This document shows, one piece after another, positions 24,462 through 34,228 of a stretch of 64,000 bases of DNA (the first letter of the stretch is position 1; the number at the start of each line of letters is the position of its first letter). Both the position numbers and the translations under genes were made by a program. Source of the DNA: Rhodobacteraceae bacterium M382 (lineage in GTDB: Bacteria; Pseudomonadota; Alphaproteobacteria; Rhodobacterales; Rhodobacteraceae); contig CP081098.1 in assembly GCA_025141015.1 (NCBI GenBank), positions 733,501 through 797,500 of the forward strand, read 5' to 3'. The notes beneath the pieces are model-generated. The model saw nothing but the letters and a program-made list of their open reading frames with translations. It was not told the origin of the DNA and searched no databases.

Positions 24462-25793
24462 ATGGATAACAACAGCATCCCACGCACGGTTCCGATCCAA
24501 TCGAGCACGTTCTCGAACCCGATCAACGCGGAAATCCGCCGTGCCGCCGCAACTGGCATCTACGACATTCGCGGTGGCGGCGCTAAACGTCGCGTGCCGC
24601 ACTTTGACGACCTTCTGTTTCTTGGCGCATCCGTTTCGCGCTACCCTCTCGAAGGGTATCGCGAAAAATGCGACACCAGCGTGACTTTGGGGACCCGGTT
24701 TGCCAAAAAGCCGATCCAACTGGACATCCCGATCACCATTGCAGGCATGAGCTTTGGTGCATTGTCCGGTCCAGCCAAGGAAGCCTTGGGCCGTGGTGCA
24801 TCCGCAGCGGGCACATCGACCACCACCGGTGACGGTGGCATGACCCCCGAAGAGCGCGGCCACTCCACCCAACTGGTGTATCAGTACCTGCCCAGCCGTT
24901 ATGGGATGAACCCGGACGACCTGCGCAAAGCCGACGCTATCGAAGTCGTGGTCGGCCAAGGTGCCAAACCCGGCGGTGGCGGTATGTTGCTGGGTCAGAA
25001 AATCTCTGACCGGGTTGCGGAAATGCGCACCCTTCCAAAAGGTATCGACCAGCGGTCGGCCTGTCGTCACCCCGACTGGACAGGTCCGGATGATCTGGAA
25101 ATCAAAATCCTGGAATTGCGTGAAATCACCAACTGGGAAGTGCCGATCTATGTCAAAGTCGGTGGCACCCGTCCCTATTATGACACTGCACTGGCCGTAA
25201 AAGCAGGCGCAGACGTTGTGGTTCTGGATGGCATGCAGGGCGGCACGGCCGCAACCCAGGATGTGTTCATCGAACATGTGGGTTTGCCAACACTGGCATG
25301 TATCCGTCCCGCGGTGCAGGCATTGCAGGATCTGGGTGTGCACCGCGAGGTGCAGCTGGTTATTTCCGGCGGTATCCGTACAGGCGCTGACGTGGCCAAG
25401 GCGCTTGCCTTGGGTGCAGATGCGGTCTCGATCGGGACTGCGGCAATGGTTGCGATTGGTGACAACGACCCGAAATGGGAACAGGAATACCAGAAACTGG
25501 GCTCGACCACCGGTGCCTATGATGACTGGCACGAAGGTCTCGATCCTGCTGGGATCACCACCCAGACGCCGGAACTGTCGCAGCGTCTGGACCCGATTGA
25601 TGCTGGACGCCGTTTGCGCAACTATCTCAAGGTGATGACGCTGGAAGCGCAGACCATTGCCCGCGCCTGTGGTCACAATCACCTGCACAACCTCGAACCC
25701 GAGGATCTGTGCGCGCTGACAATGGAAGCCGCTGCCATGGCCAAAGTTCCGCTTGCCGGCACTGATTGGTACCCGGGCAAAGCTGGTTTCTAA
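24462..25793 (+). CDS. mgsC: N-methylglutamate synthase subunit C (FMN-binding glutamate synthase domain)
   Basis: A 443-residue TIM-barrel protein equal to the FMN and iron-sulfur domain of glutamate synthase. Motifs are GMSFGALSGPAKEALGRGA, GQGAKPGGGGMLLG, ISGGIRTGADVAKALALGADAVSIGT and a C-terminal region with RACGHNHLHNLEPEDLC. With MgsA and MgsB it forms N-methylglutamate from methylamine and glutamate or 2-oxoglutarate. It is the last mgs gene before a hairpin. Confidence 0.92.
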   Translation: MDNNSIPRTVPIQSSTFSNPINAEIRRAAATGIYDIRGGGAKRRVPHFDDLLFLGASVSRYPLEGYREKCDTSVTLGTRFAKKPIQLDIPITIAGMSFGALSGPAKEALGRGASAAGTSTTTGDGGMTPEERGHSTQLVYQYLPSRYGMNPDDLRKADAIEVVVGQGAKPGGGGMLLGQKISDRVAEMRTLPKGIDQRSACRHPDWTGPDDLEIKILELREITNWEVPIYVKVGGTRPYYDTALAVKAGADVVVLDGMQGGTAATQDVFIEHVGLPTLACIRPAVQALQDLGVHREVQLVISGGIRTGADVAKALALGADAVSIGTAAMVAIGDNDPKWEQEYQKLGSTTGAYDDWHEGLDPAGITTQTPELSQRLDPIDAGRRLRNYLKVMTLEAQTIARACGHNHLHNLEPEDLCALTMEAAAMAKVPLAGTDWYPGKAGF

Positions 25794-25803
25794 GTAAAAT
25801 TTT

Positions 25804-25831
25804 GGCGCGGTCTCTTGGGGCCGCGCCTTTT
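25804..25831 (+). terminator. Terminator between mgsC and gmaS
   Basis: 7-bp GC stem GGCGCGG / CCGCGCC with a 10-base loop and a TTTT run. Some read-through into gmaS is likely given the shared pathway. Confidence 0.8.
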
Positions 25832-25869
25832 CAACAGATGACGTTTAACAGGGAAAGGAAAGTGGACTC

Positions 25870-27201
25870 ATGGCTTTAGATCTGGCTACTTTCGCAGAAG
25901 AAAAAGGCATCAAGTATTTCATGATCTCCTTCACCGATCTGTTCGGTGGACAGCGGGCCAAATTGGTTCCCGCCCGGGCGATCGCGGATATGCAGGAAGA
26001 TGGCGCAGGATTTGCCGGGTTTGCGACCTGGCTGGACCTGACACCAGCGCACCCCGACATGTTGGCCGTGCCGGATCCGGATGCGGTGATCCAGCTGCCT
26101 TGGAACAAGGAAATCGCCTGGGTTCCGGGCAATTGCGTGATGGAAGACGAAGACGTTGCTCAGGCACCGCGCAACGTATTGCGCCGCCTGATCGCCGAAG
26201 CCGCTGAAGAAGGGCTGCACGTCAAGACCGGCATCGAAGCCGAATTCTTCCTGCTGACTCCGGATGGAGAGCAGATTTCGGACGAATTCGATACGGCGGA
26301 AAAACCCTGCTATGACCAGCAGGCGATGATGCGCCGCTTGGACGTCATCCGCGAAATCAGCGACTATATGCTGGAACTTGGCTGGGGTGCGTATCAGAAC
26401 GACCACGAAGACGCCAATGGCCAGTGGGAAATGAACTGGGATTTCGACGACGCCCTGGCGACCGCCGACAAGCACAGCTTCTTCAAATTCATGGCGAAGT
26501 CGGTAGCCGAAAAGCACGGCTTCCGCGCAACCTTTATGCCGAAACCTGTCGAAGGTTTGACCGGCAACGGGTGTCACGCGCATATTTCGGTCTGGGATGC
26601 GCCGGGTTCGGATTCTAAGGTCAATGTGTTTGCCGCTGAAAAGGGCGAAGGTCAGATTGCCGAACTGGGTCTGTCTGAACAGGGTGGACACTTCTTGGGT
26701 GGCATCATGAAACATGCCTCGGCTCTGGCAGCGATCACCAACCCCACCGTGAATTCCTACAAGCGGATCAACGCGCCGCGCACCATGTCTGGTGCCACCT
26801 GGGCTCCGAATACCGTGACGTGGACCGGCAACAACCGGACGCATATGGTTCGCGTGCCTGGTGCTGGTCGGTTCGAACTGCGCCTGCCCGATGGGGCGGT
26901 GAACCCTTATCTGCTGCAGGCGGTGATCATCGCTGCCGGTCTGTCGGGTATCCGGTCCAAGGCCGATCCTGGCCCGCGCCGCGACATCGACATGTACGCA
27001 GAGGGTCACAAGATCACCGACGCACCCAAGCTGCCGCTGAACATGCTGGACGCTATGCGCTTTTATGACGAAGACGAAGAGCTGAAGTCGATGATGGGCG
27101 AAGAATTCTCCAATGCCTATCTCAAAATGAAGCAGCAGGAGTGGAATTCCTTTGTGAACCATTTCTCGCGTTGGGAGAAAGACAACACTCTGGATATCTG
27201 A
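25870..27201 (+). CDS. gmaS: Gamma-glutamylmethylamide synthetase
   Basis: A 443-residue glutamine-synthetase-family enzyme that joins methylamine to glutamate with ATP. The catalytic-domain motifs GIEAEFFLL, NGCHAHISVWD and NRTHMVRVPGAGRFELRLPD-type region are visible. Placement behind mgsABC and the GmaS-specific overall sequence, as I recall from Roseobacters, separate it from GlnA. The ATG follows an AAAGGAAAG site. This is the entry step of the indirect methylamine pathway. Confidence 0.93.
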   Translation: MALDLATFAEEKGIKYFMISFTDLFGGQRAKLVPARAIADMQEDGAGFAGFATWLDLTPAHPDMLAVPDPDAVIQLPWNKEIAWVPGNCVMEDEDVAQAPRNVLRRLIAEAAEEGLHVKTGIEAEFFLLTPDGEQISDEFDTAEKPCYDQQAMMRRLDVIREISDYMLELGWGAYQNDHEDANGQWEMNWDFDDALATADKHSFFKFMAKSVAEKHGFRATFMPKPVEGLTGNGCHAHISVWDAPGSDSKVNVFAAEKGEGQIAELGLSEQGGHFLGGIMKHASALAAITNPTVNSYKRINAPRTMSGATWAPNTVTWTGNNRTHMVRVPGAGRFELRLPDGAVNPYLLQAVIIAAGLSGIRSKADPGPRRDIDMYAEGHKITDAPKLPLNMLDAMRFYDEDEELKSMMGEEFSNAYLKMKQQEWNSFVNHFSRWEKDNTLDI

Positions 27202-27227
27202 TCCCCTGATATCCTGTGTGTTTTGTG

Positions 27228-27257
27228 CCTGGCCGTTCCCCCCGGCCAGGCCTTTTT
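27228..27257 (+). terminator. Rho-independent terminator of gmaS
   Basis: 8-bp stem CCTGGCCG / CGGCCAGG, 7-base loop, then CCTTTTTC. It is 27 bases past the stop. Confidence 0.88.
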
Positions 27258-27525
27258 CATTTCAAGACAAACTTCCAATAGATGAGGCTGTCGCATTTGG
27301 GGCAACGGCTGTCGCACCAGCCGACCACATGGGGTTTCGGACAGTTTCAGCATAATTTTTCGGTCATTTTTCAACTTGGATGTTGACTAACAGGAATGAA
27401 AATTAATTAATGGGAATATATTTTCGACAAGAGAGTCGGAAGAAATCCAGAGTTCAGCCCATCTCATCCCATGGATGGGTCCAAAGCAAAGCCCTGCAAA
27501 GGCAGGGGCCACCAGGGAGAGAGAC
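27258..27525 (+). promoter_or_regulatory. fhs upstream region
   Basis: About 270 bases without an ORF. It is AT-rich from about 27370 to 27430, with a possible element-B-like tract GGAATATATTTTC at 27413-27425, and a small hairpin CCCTGC-AAAG-GCAGGG at 27492-27507 shortly before the start. I do not see a known riboswitch. Confidence 0.35.
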
Positions 27526-29202
27526 ATGAGCTATAAGAGCGACATTGAGATTGCGCGCGAGGCGCAGAAGAAGCCTATTCAGGAGATTGGTTTAAAGATC
27601 GGGATTGGGCATGAGGATTTGTTGCCTTATGGTCATGACAAGGCGAAGGTATCGCAGTCTTTCATCAACTCTGTTCAGGGCAATGATGATGGCAAGCTGA
27701 TCCTGGTGACGGCGATCAACCCGACGCCTGCGGGCGAGGGCAAGACCACGACGACAGTTGGTCTGGGTGATGGTCTGAACAAGATCGGCAAGAACGCGAT
27801 GATCTGTATTCGCGAGGCGTCCCTGGGTCCGAACTTTGGCATGAAGGGTGGTGCCGCAGGCGGTGGTTACGCTCAGGTTGTGCCGATGGAGGAGATGAAC
27901 CTCCACTTTACCGGTGACTTCCACGCGATCACCTCGGCGCATTCTCTGCTGAGCGCGATGATCGACAACCACATCTATTGGGGCAACGAATGCGAGATCG
28001 ACACCCGTCGCGTCGCATGGCGTCGTGTTGTCGACATGAACGACCGTGCCCTGCGGGTGATCACCGCGTCTTTGGGCGGCGTGTCCAACGGGTTCCCGCG
28101 CGAAGCCGGTTTTGACATCACTGTTGCGTCCGAAGTCATGGCGATCCTGTGCCTGGCCAACGACCTGAAAGACCTGGAAAAGCGTCTGGGCGACATCATC
28201 GTTGCCTATCGTCGTGACAAGACCCCGGTTTACTGCCGCGACATCAAGGCCGAAGGCGCGATGACCGTTCTGCTCAAGGACGCGATGCAGCCGAACCTGG
28301 TGCAGACCCTGGAAAACAACCCGGCGTTTGTACACGGCGGTCCGTTCGCCAACATCGCCCATGGCTGTAACTCGGTCATTGCCACCAAGACGGCGCTGAA
28401 AATCAGCGACTATGTGGTGACCGAAGCCGGTTTTGGTGCTGATCTGGGTGCTGAAAAGTTCATGAACATCAAATGCCGCAAGGCAGGCATCGCACCGTCC
28501 GCGGTTGTGCTGGTTGCCACCGTGCGCGCGATGAAGATGAACGGCGGCGTGGCCAAGGCCGATCTGGGCGCTGAAAACGTCGAGGCCGTGAACGCGGGCT
28601 GTGCCAACCTGGGCCGTCACATCGAGAACATCAAATCCTTTGGTGTGCCGGTTGTGGTTGCGATCAACCATTTTGTCACCGACACCGATGCCGAAGTTGC
28701 TGCGGTCAAAGCCTATGCCGAAACCCATGGTGTCGAGGCGGTTCTGTCGCGTCACTGGGAGCTGGGGTCCGAAGGGTCTGCTGATCTGGCGCGCAAAGTT
28801 GTTGAAATCGTTGATGCGGGTCAGGCCAATTTTGCCCCGATCTATCCCGATGAGATGTCTTTGTTCGACAAGATCGACACCATCGCCAAGCGGATCTACC
28901 GCGCGGACGAAGTGCTGGCCGACAACAAGATCCGCAACCAGCTGAAGGAATGGGAAGAGGCCGGATACGGCAATCTGCCGGTCTGCATGGCGAAAACCCA
29001 ATATTCCTTCTCGACGGATCCGAGCTTGCGCGGTGCGCCTGTGGGCCATTCGGTTCCGGTGCGCGAAGTGCGCCTGAGCGCGGGTGCGGGCTTTATCGTT
29101 GCGGTCTGTGGTGAGATCATGACGATGCCGGGTCTGCCGCGCAAACCGGCGTCCGAAAGCATCCGCTTGAACGACGACGGCCAGATCGAAGGCTTGTTCT
29201 AA
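27526..29202 (+). CDS. fhs: Formate-tetrahydrofolate ligase
   Basis: A 558-residue enzyme, the normal family length, from ATG 27526 behind AGGGAGAGAGAC. It forms 10-formyl-THF from formate, THF and ATP, or the reverse with ATP gain. The P-loop [11 protein letters not shown] is at 66-76, and [21 protein letters not shown]-type and [17 protein letters not shown]-type conserved regions follow. It begins the folate C1 segment, followed by chorismate mutase and folD, and would oxidise or supply C1 units from methylamine breakdown. Confidence 0.95.
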   Translation: MSYKSDIEIAREAQKKPIQEIGLKIGIGHEDLLPYGHDKAKVSQSFINSVQGNDDGKLILVTAINPTPAGEGKTTTTVGLGDGLNKIGKNAMICIREASLGPNFGMKGGAAGGGYAQVVPMEEMNLHFTGDFHAITSAHSLLSAMIDNHIYWGNECEIDTRRVAWRRVVDMNDRALRVITASLGGVSNGFPREAGFDITVASEVMAILCLANDLKDLEKRLGDIIVAYRRDKTPVYCRDIKAEGAMTVLLKDAMQPNLVQTLENNPAFVHGGPFANIAHGCNSVIATKTALKISDYVVTEAGFGADLGAEKFMNIKCRKAGIAPSAVVLVATVRAMKMNGGVAKADLGAENVEAVNAGCANLGRHIENIKSFGVPVVVAINHFVTDTDAEVAAVKAYAETHGVEAVLSRHWELGSEGSADLARKVVEIVDAGQANFAPIYPDEMSLFDKIDTIAKRIYRADEVLADNKIRNQLKEWEEAGYGNLPVCMAKTQYSFSTDPSLRGAPVGHSVPVREVRLSAGAGFIVAVCGEIMTMPGLPRKPASESIRLNDDGQIEGLF

Positions 29203-29224
29203 GGCGGAAATTGCGACATTCAGC

Positions 29225-29250
29225 GGCCCGGGGAAACCCGGGCCTTTCTG
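29225..29250 (+). terminator. Rho-independent terminator of fhs
   Basis: 8-bp stem GGCCCGGG / CCCGGGCC with a GAAA loop and a short T-run, 23 bases after the stop. Confidence 0.85.
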
Positions 29251-29355
29251 AGTTTTACCCTATGTTTGGGGGCGCAGTGCACATCGGATTGCGCCACCAC
29301 AAAGACCGGCCCGTTCCCCTTCTGTTAAGACGAAGCAAATTCTGGGGCCGGGGCT

Positions 29356-29694
29356 ATGACAACCATGACGACGATGACGACATCAAAACTGCCACAGGCC
29401 AGACCACCCCAAGAGTGTGCCGACATGGGTGCCTTGCGGGCGCAGATTGACCGGTTGGATGGCGATTTGATCGCGATGCTGGCGCTGCGGGCGGGCTATA
29501 TTGACCGGGCGATTGCGCTCAAGTCCGACAATGGCTGGCCTGCGCGTATTCCGGATCGGGTCGAGGAAGTGGTCGCCAATGCCCGCGCCGCGGCAGAGAC
29601 CAAAGGTCTGGACCCGGATCTGGTCGAAGATCTGTGGCGGCGGCTGGTGGAGTGGTCGATTGCCCGCGAGGCGCAGGTGATCCGGGAAGTCTGA
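29356..29694 (+). CDS. Chorismate mutase, AroQ type
   Basis: A 112-residue protein with the AroQ fold: [38 protein letters not shown] has the conserved R, K and helix pattern, ending [15 protein letters not shown]. It interconverts chorismate and prephenate. The start has a repeated MTTMTTMTT tract; an ATG at 29425 just before the domain is a plausible alternative. Its role between fhs and folD is not obvious; it may share the transcript. Confidence 0.8.
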   Translation: MTTMTTMTTSKLPQARPPQECADMGALRAQIDRLDGDLIAMLALRAGYIDRAIALKSDNGWPARIPDRVEEVVANARAAAETKGLDPDLVEDLWRRLVEWSIAREAQVIREV

Positions 29695-29750
29695 AGGATA
29701 CGAGATTAGGCGGATCTTTACCTGTCCGCTGCACAAAGGAAGAGAGAGCA

Positions 29751-30668
29751 ATGGCTGCAAATATCATTGATGGGAAGGCCTTCGCGGCCACCGTACGGGA
29801 AAAAGTGGCGGGCCACGTGTCGCGCCTGAAGGAAGAACACGGGATCACGCCGGGTCTGGCGGTTGTGCTGGTGGGTGAAGATCCGGCCTCCCAGGTCTAT
29901 GTGCGCTCGAAGGGCAAGATGACCGTCGAGGTCGGTATGAATTCGATCGAGCACAAGCTGGACGCGGACACATCAGAGGCGGATCTGCTGGCGTTGGTGG
30001 ATCAGCTGAACAATGATCCGGCGATCCACGGCATCCTGGTGCAGCTGCCGCTGCCCAAGCATCTGAACGAAGACCTGGTGATCAATTCGATCAGCCCGGC
30101 CAAGGATGTGGACGGGTTCCACATCTCGAACGTGGGCCTGTTGGGCACCGGTCAGAAATCGATGGTGCCCTGCACGCCGCTGGGCTCGTTGATGATGCTG
30201 CGCGACTATCACGGCAGCCTGTCGGGCATGAACGCGGTTGTGATCGGGCGCTCGAACATCGTTGGCAAACCGATGGCGCAGCTGCTGCTGGGTGACAGCT
30301 GTACGGTGACCATCGCGCACAGCCGCACCAAGGATCTGCCGGACGTGGTGCGCGGCGCCGATATCGTGGTGGCGGCCGTGGGCCGTCCCGAAATGGTACA
30401 GGGCGACTGGATCAAGGAAGGCGCCACCGTGATCGACGTGGGCATCAACCGCATCCCGGCACCGGAAAAGGGTGCCAATGAAGACGGAAGCCCCAAGATG
30501 AAGCTGGTCGGCGACGTGGATTACGCCTCGGCCGCACAGCGCGCCGGTGCCATCACCCCGGTCCCCGGCGGCGTCGGCCCCATGACCATCGCCTGCCTGC
30601 TGGCCAACACCGTCACAGCCGCCTGCCGCGCCAACAACCTGCCCGAACCAGAAGGCCTCACAGCCTGA
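29751..30668 (+). CDS. folD: Bifunctional methylene-THF dehydrogenase / methenyl-THF cyclohydrolase
   Basis: A 305-residue FolD from ATG 29751 with an AAGGAAGAGAG site. Y50 and K54 (YVRSK) are the catalytic pair, QLPLPKHL and PAKDVDGFH are substrate motifs, and [16 protein letters not shown] and [16 protein letters not shown] are the NADP and C-terminal signatures. It oxidises methylene-THF from Mgd, DmmD or Tdm to 10-formyl-THF for Fhs. It may also feed biosynthesis. Confidence 0.95.
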   Translation: MAANIIDGKAFAATVREKVAGHVSRLKEEHGITPGLAVVLVGEDPASQVYVRSKGKMTVEVGMNSIEHKLDADTSEADLLALVDQLNNDPAIHGILVQLPLPKHLNEDLVINSISPAKDVDGFHISNVGLLGTGQKSMVPCTPLGSLMMLRDYHGSLSGMNAVVIGRSNIVGKPMAQLLLGDSCTVTIAHSRTKDLPDVVRGADIVVAAVGRPEMVQGDWIKEGATVIDVGINRIPAPEKGANEDGSPKMKLVGDVDYASAAQRAGAITPVPGGVGPMTIACLLANTVTAACRANNLPEPEGLTA

Positions 30669-30695
30669 TCCGCGGAAAACCAACAAACAAACCAT

Positions 30696-30726
30696 CAAAG
30701 GCGGCCCACCTAAAGGGCCGCCTTTG
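30696..30726. terminator. Bidirectional terminator between folD and the DMT transporter
   Basis: A 12-bp perfect stem CAAAGGCGGCCC / GGGCCGCCTTTG with a 7-base loop. Converging genes flank it. Confidence 0.8.
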
Positions 30727-30799
30727 TCCATTTCCCCCATCGGTCCAACCCGTTCGGCCAGCTAGAATTACAACTTCAAACAGCAGATCCCATGCGGGG

Positions 30800-31642
30800 T
30801 CATAGACCCAGATAGGCGATCCCCGAAAATGTCACTGCGACACTGACCCATTGTGCTTTGGTCATGCTTTCGCGCAGCAAAGCCCAGGCCAGGATGACGG
30901 TTATCAGGCCAAAGAGCGAAGAGCTGACCGAGGAAAATTCGGGGTTGGGGAGATTCCCCGACATGAGCACCAGTCCCAAGGCGAGCGCATCAAGCAGGCC
31001 CATAGCGATCAAAACCGGCAGTGTTCGCAAAGTTGGCAGGAATGCGCTGCGGTGTGCCAGAACTGCGATTGCGATGGTCGCAACACCAGCCAGGCGTGTG
31101 GCAACCAGAACCGGCATTTCGGAACCGGCCTGGGTTGCCGCGTGACCCAGCGCAAAGGACGCTGAAAAACAGGTCGCCGCCAGAATGCTCCAAAGGATCG
31201 CGGCGGTGCTTGCTGTCCCTTCCTCTTCGTCTTTGGATAGAATGGCGACACAGCCAACGCCTCCGACCACGACGAACACTGCCAGCCACTGATCCAAGGT
31301 GGATGTTTTGCCCTGCAGGCTGGCCAGTGCAACAGACAGGATGGGAAAAGACCCGATAATGGGGGCAACAAGTTTAACGGGCCCAATCGCAAAGGCCCGA
31401 TATATCCCATACGAGCCACCGGCGAATACGGCTCCAGACAGGCAGGACAGCGACAACGCCAGGCCGCTCGGCAATGACAGTTCACCGTGAAAGAATGCGG
31501 CAATAGAGACCAGAATCGCACCAGTCAGAAATACGGTTAAAATGGCGGATGGGATGCTGGTTCGTGGAGCGACCAAGCGAACGCAGAGGTCGTGAACCCC
31601 CCAGGCCAAGGCCGCGGCGAGCCCCAAGATCAATGCCTGCAT
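30800..31642 (-). CDS. EamA/DMT-superfamily transporter
   Basis: A 280-residue protein with ten predicted transmembrane helices in two EamA-type halves (the second begins near residue 145, after a short charged loop DEEEGTAS). Such proteins are usually exporters of metabolites. It is divergent from tdm with a 183-base gap, suggesting joint control, so an amine- or formaldehyde-linked solute is possible but unproven. Confidence 0.8.
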   Translation of the reverse strand: MQALILGLAAALAWGVHDLCVRLVAPRTSIPSAILTVFLTGAILVSIAAFFHGELSLPSGLALSLSCLSGAVFAGGSYGIYRAFAIGPVKLVAPIIGSFPILSVALASLQGKTSTLDQWLAVFVVVGGVGCVAILSKDEEEGTASTAAILWSILAATCFSASFALGHAATQAGSEMPVLVATRLAGVATIAIAVLAHRSAFLPTLRTLPVLIAMGLLDALALGLVLMSGNLPNPEFSSVSSSLFGLITVILAWALLRESMTKAQWVSVAVTFSGIAYLGL

Positions 31643-31753
31643 GGGTGTACCTCCTCATATGCGGCACCTGGGCCACGGAATGTGTCGCATCTCAACAATG
31701 GGTCGTTTTTTATGATGAAATGCAACTCGACTGTTGCTTAGAGTGCAGGGGCT

Positions 31754-31810
31754 GGATATTCTTTTCAATAAATAAATATTCCACAAATGCAAAAAATGTG
31801 GAGCTAAGAC
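31754..31810 (+). promoter_or_regulatory. tdm upstream AT-rich inverted repeats
   Basis: Before tdm lie GGATATTC...AATATTCC (31754-31792, one base of asymmetry) and TCCACA...TGTGGA (31789-31812 region). They are candidate regulator sites in the shared DMT/tdm promoter space. No match to the tmm/dmm element A is seen. Confidence 0.3.
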
Positions 31811-31825
31811 CAGGGAGAAGGCACG

Positions 31826-34195
31826 ATGAACGATATGAGCTTTCCACAAGTTCCCAGCGGACCACCGAGACCGTCCGGCCTGTACCAGCCTTCGGTCTTT
31901 TCGCTGCCGCCCGGAACCGAGCGCTATAATGTTCAGGGTTGCGGGGCCATTCTGATTGCGGTGGAGGCCGGTGACCAGATCGCTGTGTCCAACGACGAAG
32001 GGGGGCAACCCTGCGAAATCGTGGCGACCGACAAGACCGGGGCGATAGATGCTGGTGTGATCGGTGCCCTGGCAAACAGCGACGCATCTGGTCTGAAGGC
32101 ACTGTTGGAATCATCGGTTCAATCCTTGCGTGGCCTGCGCATGGGATTGGAAGCCCGGGGAATAGATTTGGCCTTGGGTGGAGCGGTTCGGTTCTTTGAT
32201 GCTGGAACACCTGCGAAAACCGAGCAGACGTTTGTGGTTCAGCGTGATGGTGTTGTCGTTATTGCGGCACCCGGCGGTATCATGGATTTCGAGGTACAAG
32301 ATACAGCGACGCCGCTCACCGTGTTGGTCAAGCGTGCTGTGATCAAACAGGTTGCCCGGTTTGAATTGCCTGATCCGCTGGCGGATCCCGTCGCCGACAT
32401 TCGGATTCATAATGCAACCGCCCAAAGCTATTTCGTGAAAGCGGGCGACTATATCCAGATCATTGATGTGGACGGTCGCCAATGCACCGATTTCCAGTGT
32501 TTTGCCGCGCGTAAGCTCGACAAAGGTATCGAACACGCGCTGGATGTGACGACAACCAGAACACTGATGGGGCATGCCTATCCGATGCCGGGCCTGCACG
32601 CGAAATACTATGATCAGGACATGTTGCCGCTGATCGAGGTGGTACAGGACACAGTAGGGCGGCATGACGCTTTTGCATTGGCATGTGCTGCCAAATACTA
32701 TGACGACATCGGTTATCCGGGACATGCCAATTGTTCCGACAATTTTAACGGCGCACTGGCACAACATGGTGTGGCGTCGCGTGCGGGCTGGATGGCCATC
32801 AACTTCTTCTTCAACACCGGGCTCGACGATCACGGCGTGATGTTCGCTGATGAACCCTGGACCCGCCCGGGTGATTATGTGTTGTTGCGGGCCTTGACCG
32901 ATCTGGTCTGTGTCAGCTCGGCCTGTCCGGACGACACCAGTGCGGCCAATGGCTGGAACCCCACCGACATTCATGTCCGCACTTACAGCGGCGAAGAAAA
33001 ATTCCAACGATCTGTCGCGATCCGTGCGACCCCTGAATCGGAGCCCAAGATGACCCAGGAAACCGGTTTTCACGACCGCCTCAGCAAGATGACCCGCAAC
33101 TTTGTCGAGTACAAGGGCTATTGGTTGGCCAATTGTTATGCCGAAGCCGGGCCGATTGAGGAATATTGGGCGTGTCGCGAAAAATGCGTGGTGCTGGATC
33201 TGTCTGCTCTGCGGAAATGGGAGATCACCGGCCCGGATTCCGAGGCGCTGTGTCAATATATCTTTACCCGAAATATCAAAAAGCTGGCAGTAGGGCAGGT
33301 GGTCTATACCGCTATGTGCTATCCACACGGGGGCATGATCGACGATGGCACCGTGTTCCGTCTGGGCAAGGATAATTTCCGCTGGATCGGCGGTGACGAC
33401 TATGGTGGGGAGTGGATCCGCGAACAGGCCGAAAAGCTGGGTTTGAACGTTCTGGTGCGGTCTTCGACAGACATGCAGCACAACATCGCTGTGCAGGGAC
33501 CAGAGAGCCGCGATCTGCTCAAAAAGATCATCTGGACCATGCCGCACAATCCAAAGTTGGAAGAGCTAGGGTGGTTCCGATTTACACCTGCGCGGATTGG
33601 TGATGACCAGGGTATTCCGATTGTGGTGTCCCGGACGGGTTACACCGGCGAACTGGGATATGAGATTTTCTGCCACCCCAAGCACGCGGGTGAGGTGTTT
33701 GATGCGGTCTGGAAGGCAGGGCAGGAGCATGGCATCCGCCCCATGGGCCTCGAGGCGCTGGACATGGTGCGGATCGAGGCCGGTCTGATCTTTGCCGGGT
33801 ATGATTTCAGCGACCAGACTGACCCGTTTGAGGCTGGCGTTGGTTTCACCGTGCCGCTGAAATCAAAGGAAGATGATTTTGTCGGGCGAGATGCCCTGAT
33901 CCGACGTAAAACCACGCCCGCGCGCAAGCTTGTGGGTCTGGACATCGATTCCGCGATCGATGTGGGACATGGCGATTGCGTGCATATCGGTCGCGCCCAG
34001 ATTGGCGAAGTAACGTCGTCGATGCGGTCGCCCCTGTTGGGCAAGAACATCGCGTTGGCCCGGGTTGATGTGGCCCACGCCGAGGTCGGAACCGAGGTGG
34101 AAATAGGGAAACTTGACGGACATCAAAAACGACTGCCCGCCAAAATCGTAGCCTTTGCCCATTATGACCCGAAGAAGACGCGACCTCAGTCTTGA
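31826..34195 (+). CDS. tdm: Trimethylamine N-oxide demethylase
   Basis: A 789-residue two-domain enzyme that splits TMAO to dimethylamine and formaldehyde. Residues of about 170-400 are a DUF1989-type zinc domain; H300 and C303 (HANC) and C367 (in CVSSAC) match the spacing of the zinc ligands I remember for Tdm. Residues of about 415-789 are a GcvT-like THF-binding domain (RTGYTGELGYEIFC, EALDMVRIEAGLIF) that traps formaldehyde. The first 160 residues resemble Tdm N-termini. The ATG follows CAGGGAGAAGG. A truncated haemoglobin gene follows by 33 bases. Confidence 0.92.
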   Translation: MNDMSFPQVPSGPPRPSGLYQPSVFSLPPGTERYNVQGCGAILIAVEAGDQIAVSNDEGGQPCEIVATDKTGAIDAGVIGALANSDASGLKALLESSVQSLRGLRMGLEARGIDLALGGAVRFFDAGTPAKTEQTFVVQRDGVVVIAAPGGIMDFEVQDTATPLTVLVKRAVIKQVARFELPDPLADPVADIRIHNATAQSYFVKAGDYIQIIDVDGRQCTDFQCFAARKLDKGIEHALDVTTTRTLMGHAYPMPGLHAKYYDQDMLPLIEVVQDTVGRHDAFALACAAKYYDDIGYPGHANCSDNFNGALAQHGVASRAGWMAINFFFNTGLDDHGVMFADEPWTRPGDYVLLRALTDLVCVSSACPDDTSAANGWNPTDIHVRTYSGEEKFQRSVAIRATPESEPKMTQETGFHDRLSKMTRNFVEYKGYWLANCYAEAGPIEEYWACREKCVVLDLSALRKWEITGPDSEALCQYIFTRNIKKLAVGQVVYTAMCYPHGGMIDDGTVFRLGKDNFRWIGGDDYGGEWIREQAEKLGLNVLVRSSTDMQHNIAVQGPESRDLLKKIIWTMPHNPKLEELGWFRFTPARIGDDQGIPIVVSRTGYTGELGYEIFCHPKHAGEVFDAVWKAGQEHGIRPMGLEALDMVRIEAGLIFAGYDFSDQTDPFEAGVGFTVPLKSKEDDFVGRDALIRRKTTPARKLVGLDIDSAIDVGHGDCVHIGRAQIGEVTSSMRSPLLGKNIALARVDVAHAEVGTEVEIGKLDGHQKRLPAKIVAFAHYDPKKTRPQS

Positions 34196-34228
34196 GCAGT
34201 GTCCAACCCGGTGCAAAGGGAGAGTTGA

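Noticed and set aside
25876-27162. Long minus-strand ORF (428 codons) opposite gmaS, and similar ones opposite mgsC, fhs, tdm and mtkA
   Set aside because: They are mirror frames of highly biased GC-rich coding sequence. They lack ribosome sites and recognisable domains, and each lies opposite a certain gene.
27258-27525. A folate, glycine or SAH riboswitch before fhs
   Set aside because: A small hairpin near the start is present, but no conserved riboswitch core could be recognised on reading.
29211-29450. 79-codon ORF between fhs and the chorismate mutase gene
   Set aside because: It runs through the fhs terminator and into the chorismate mutase gene in another frame, with no ribosome site and no recognisable protein.
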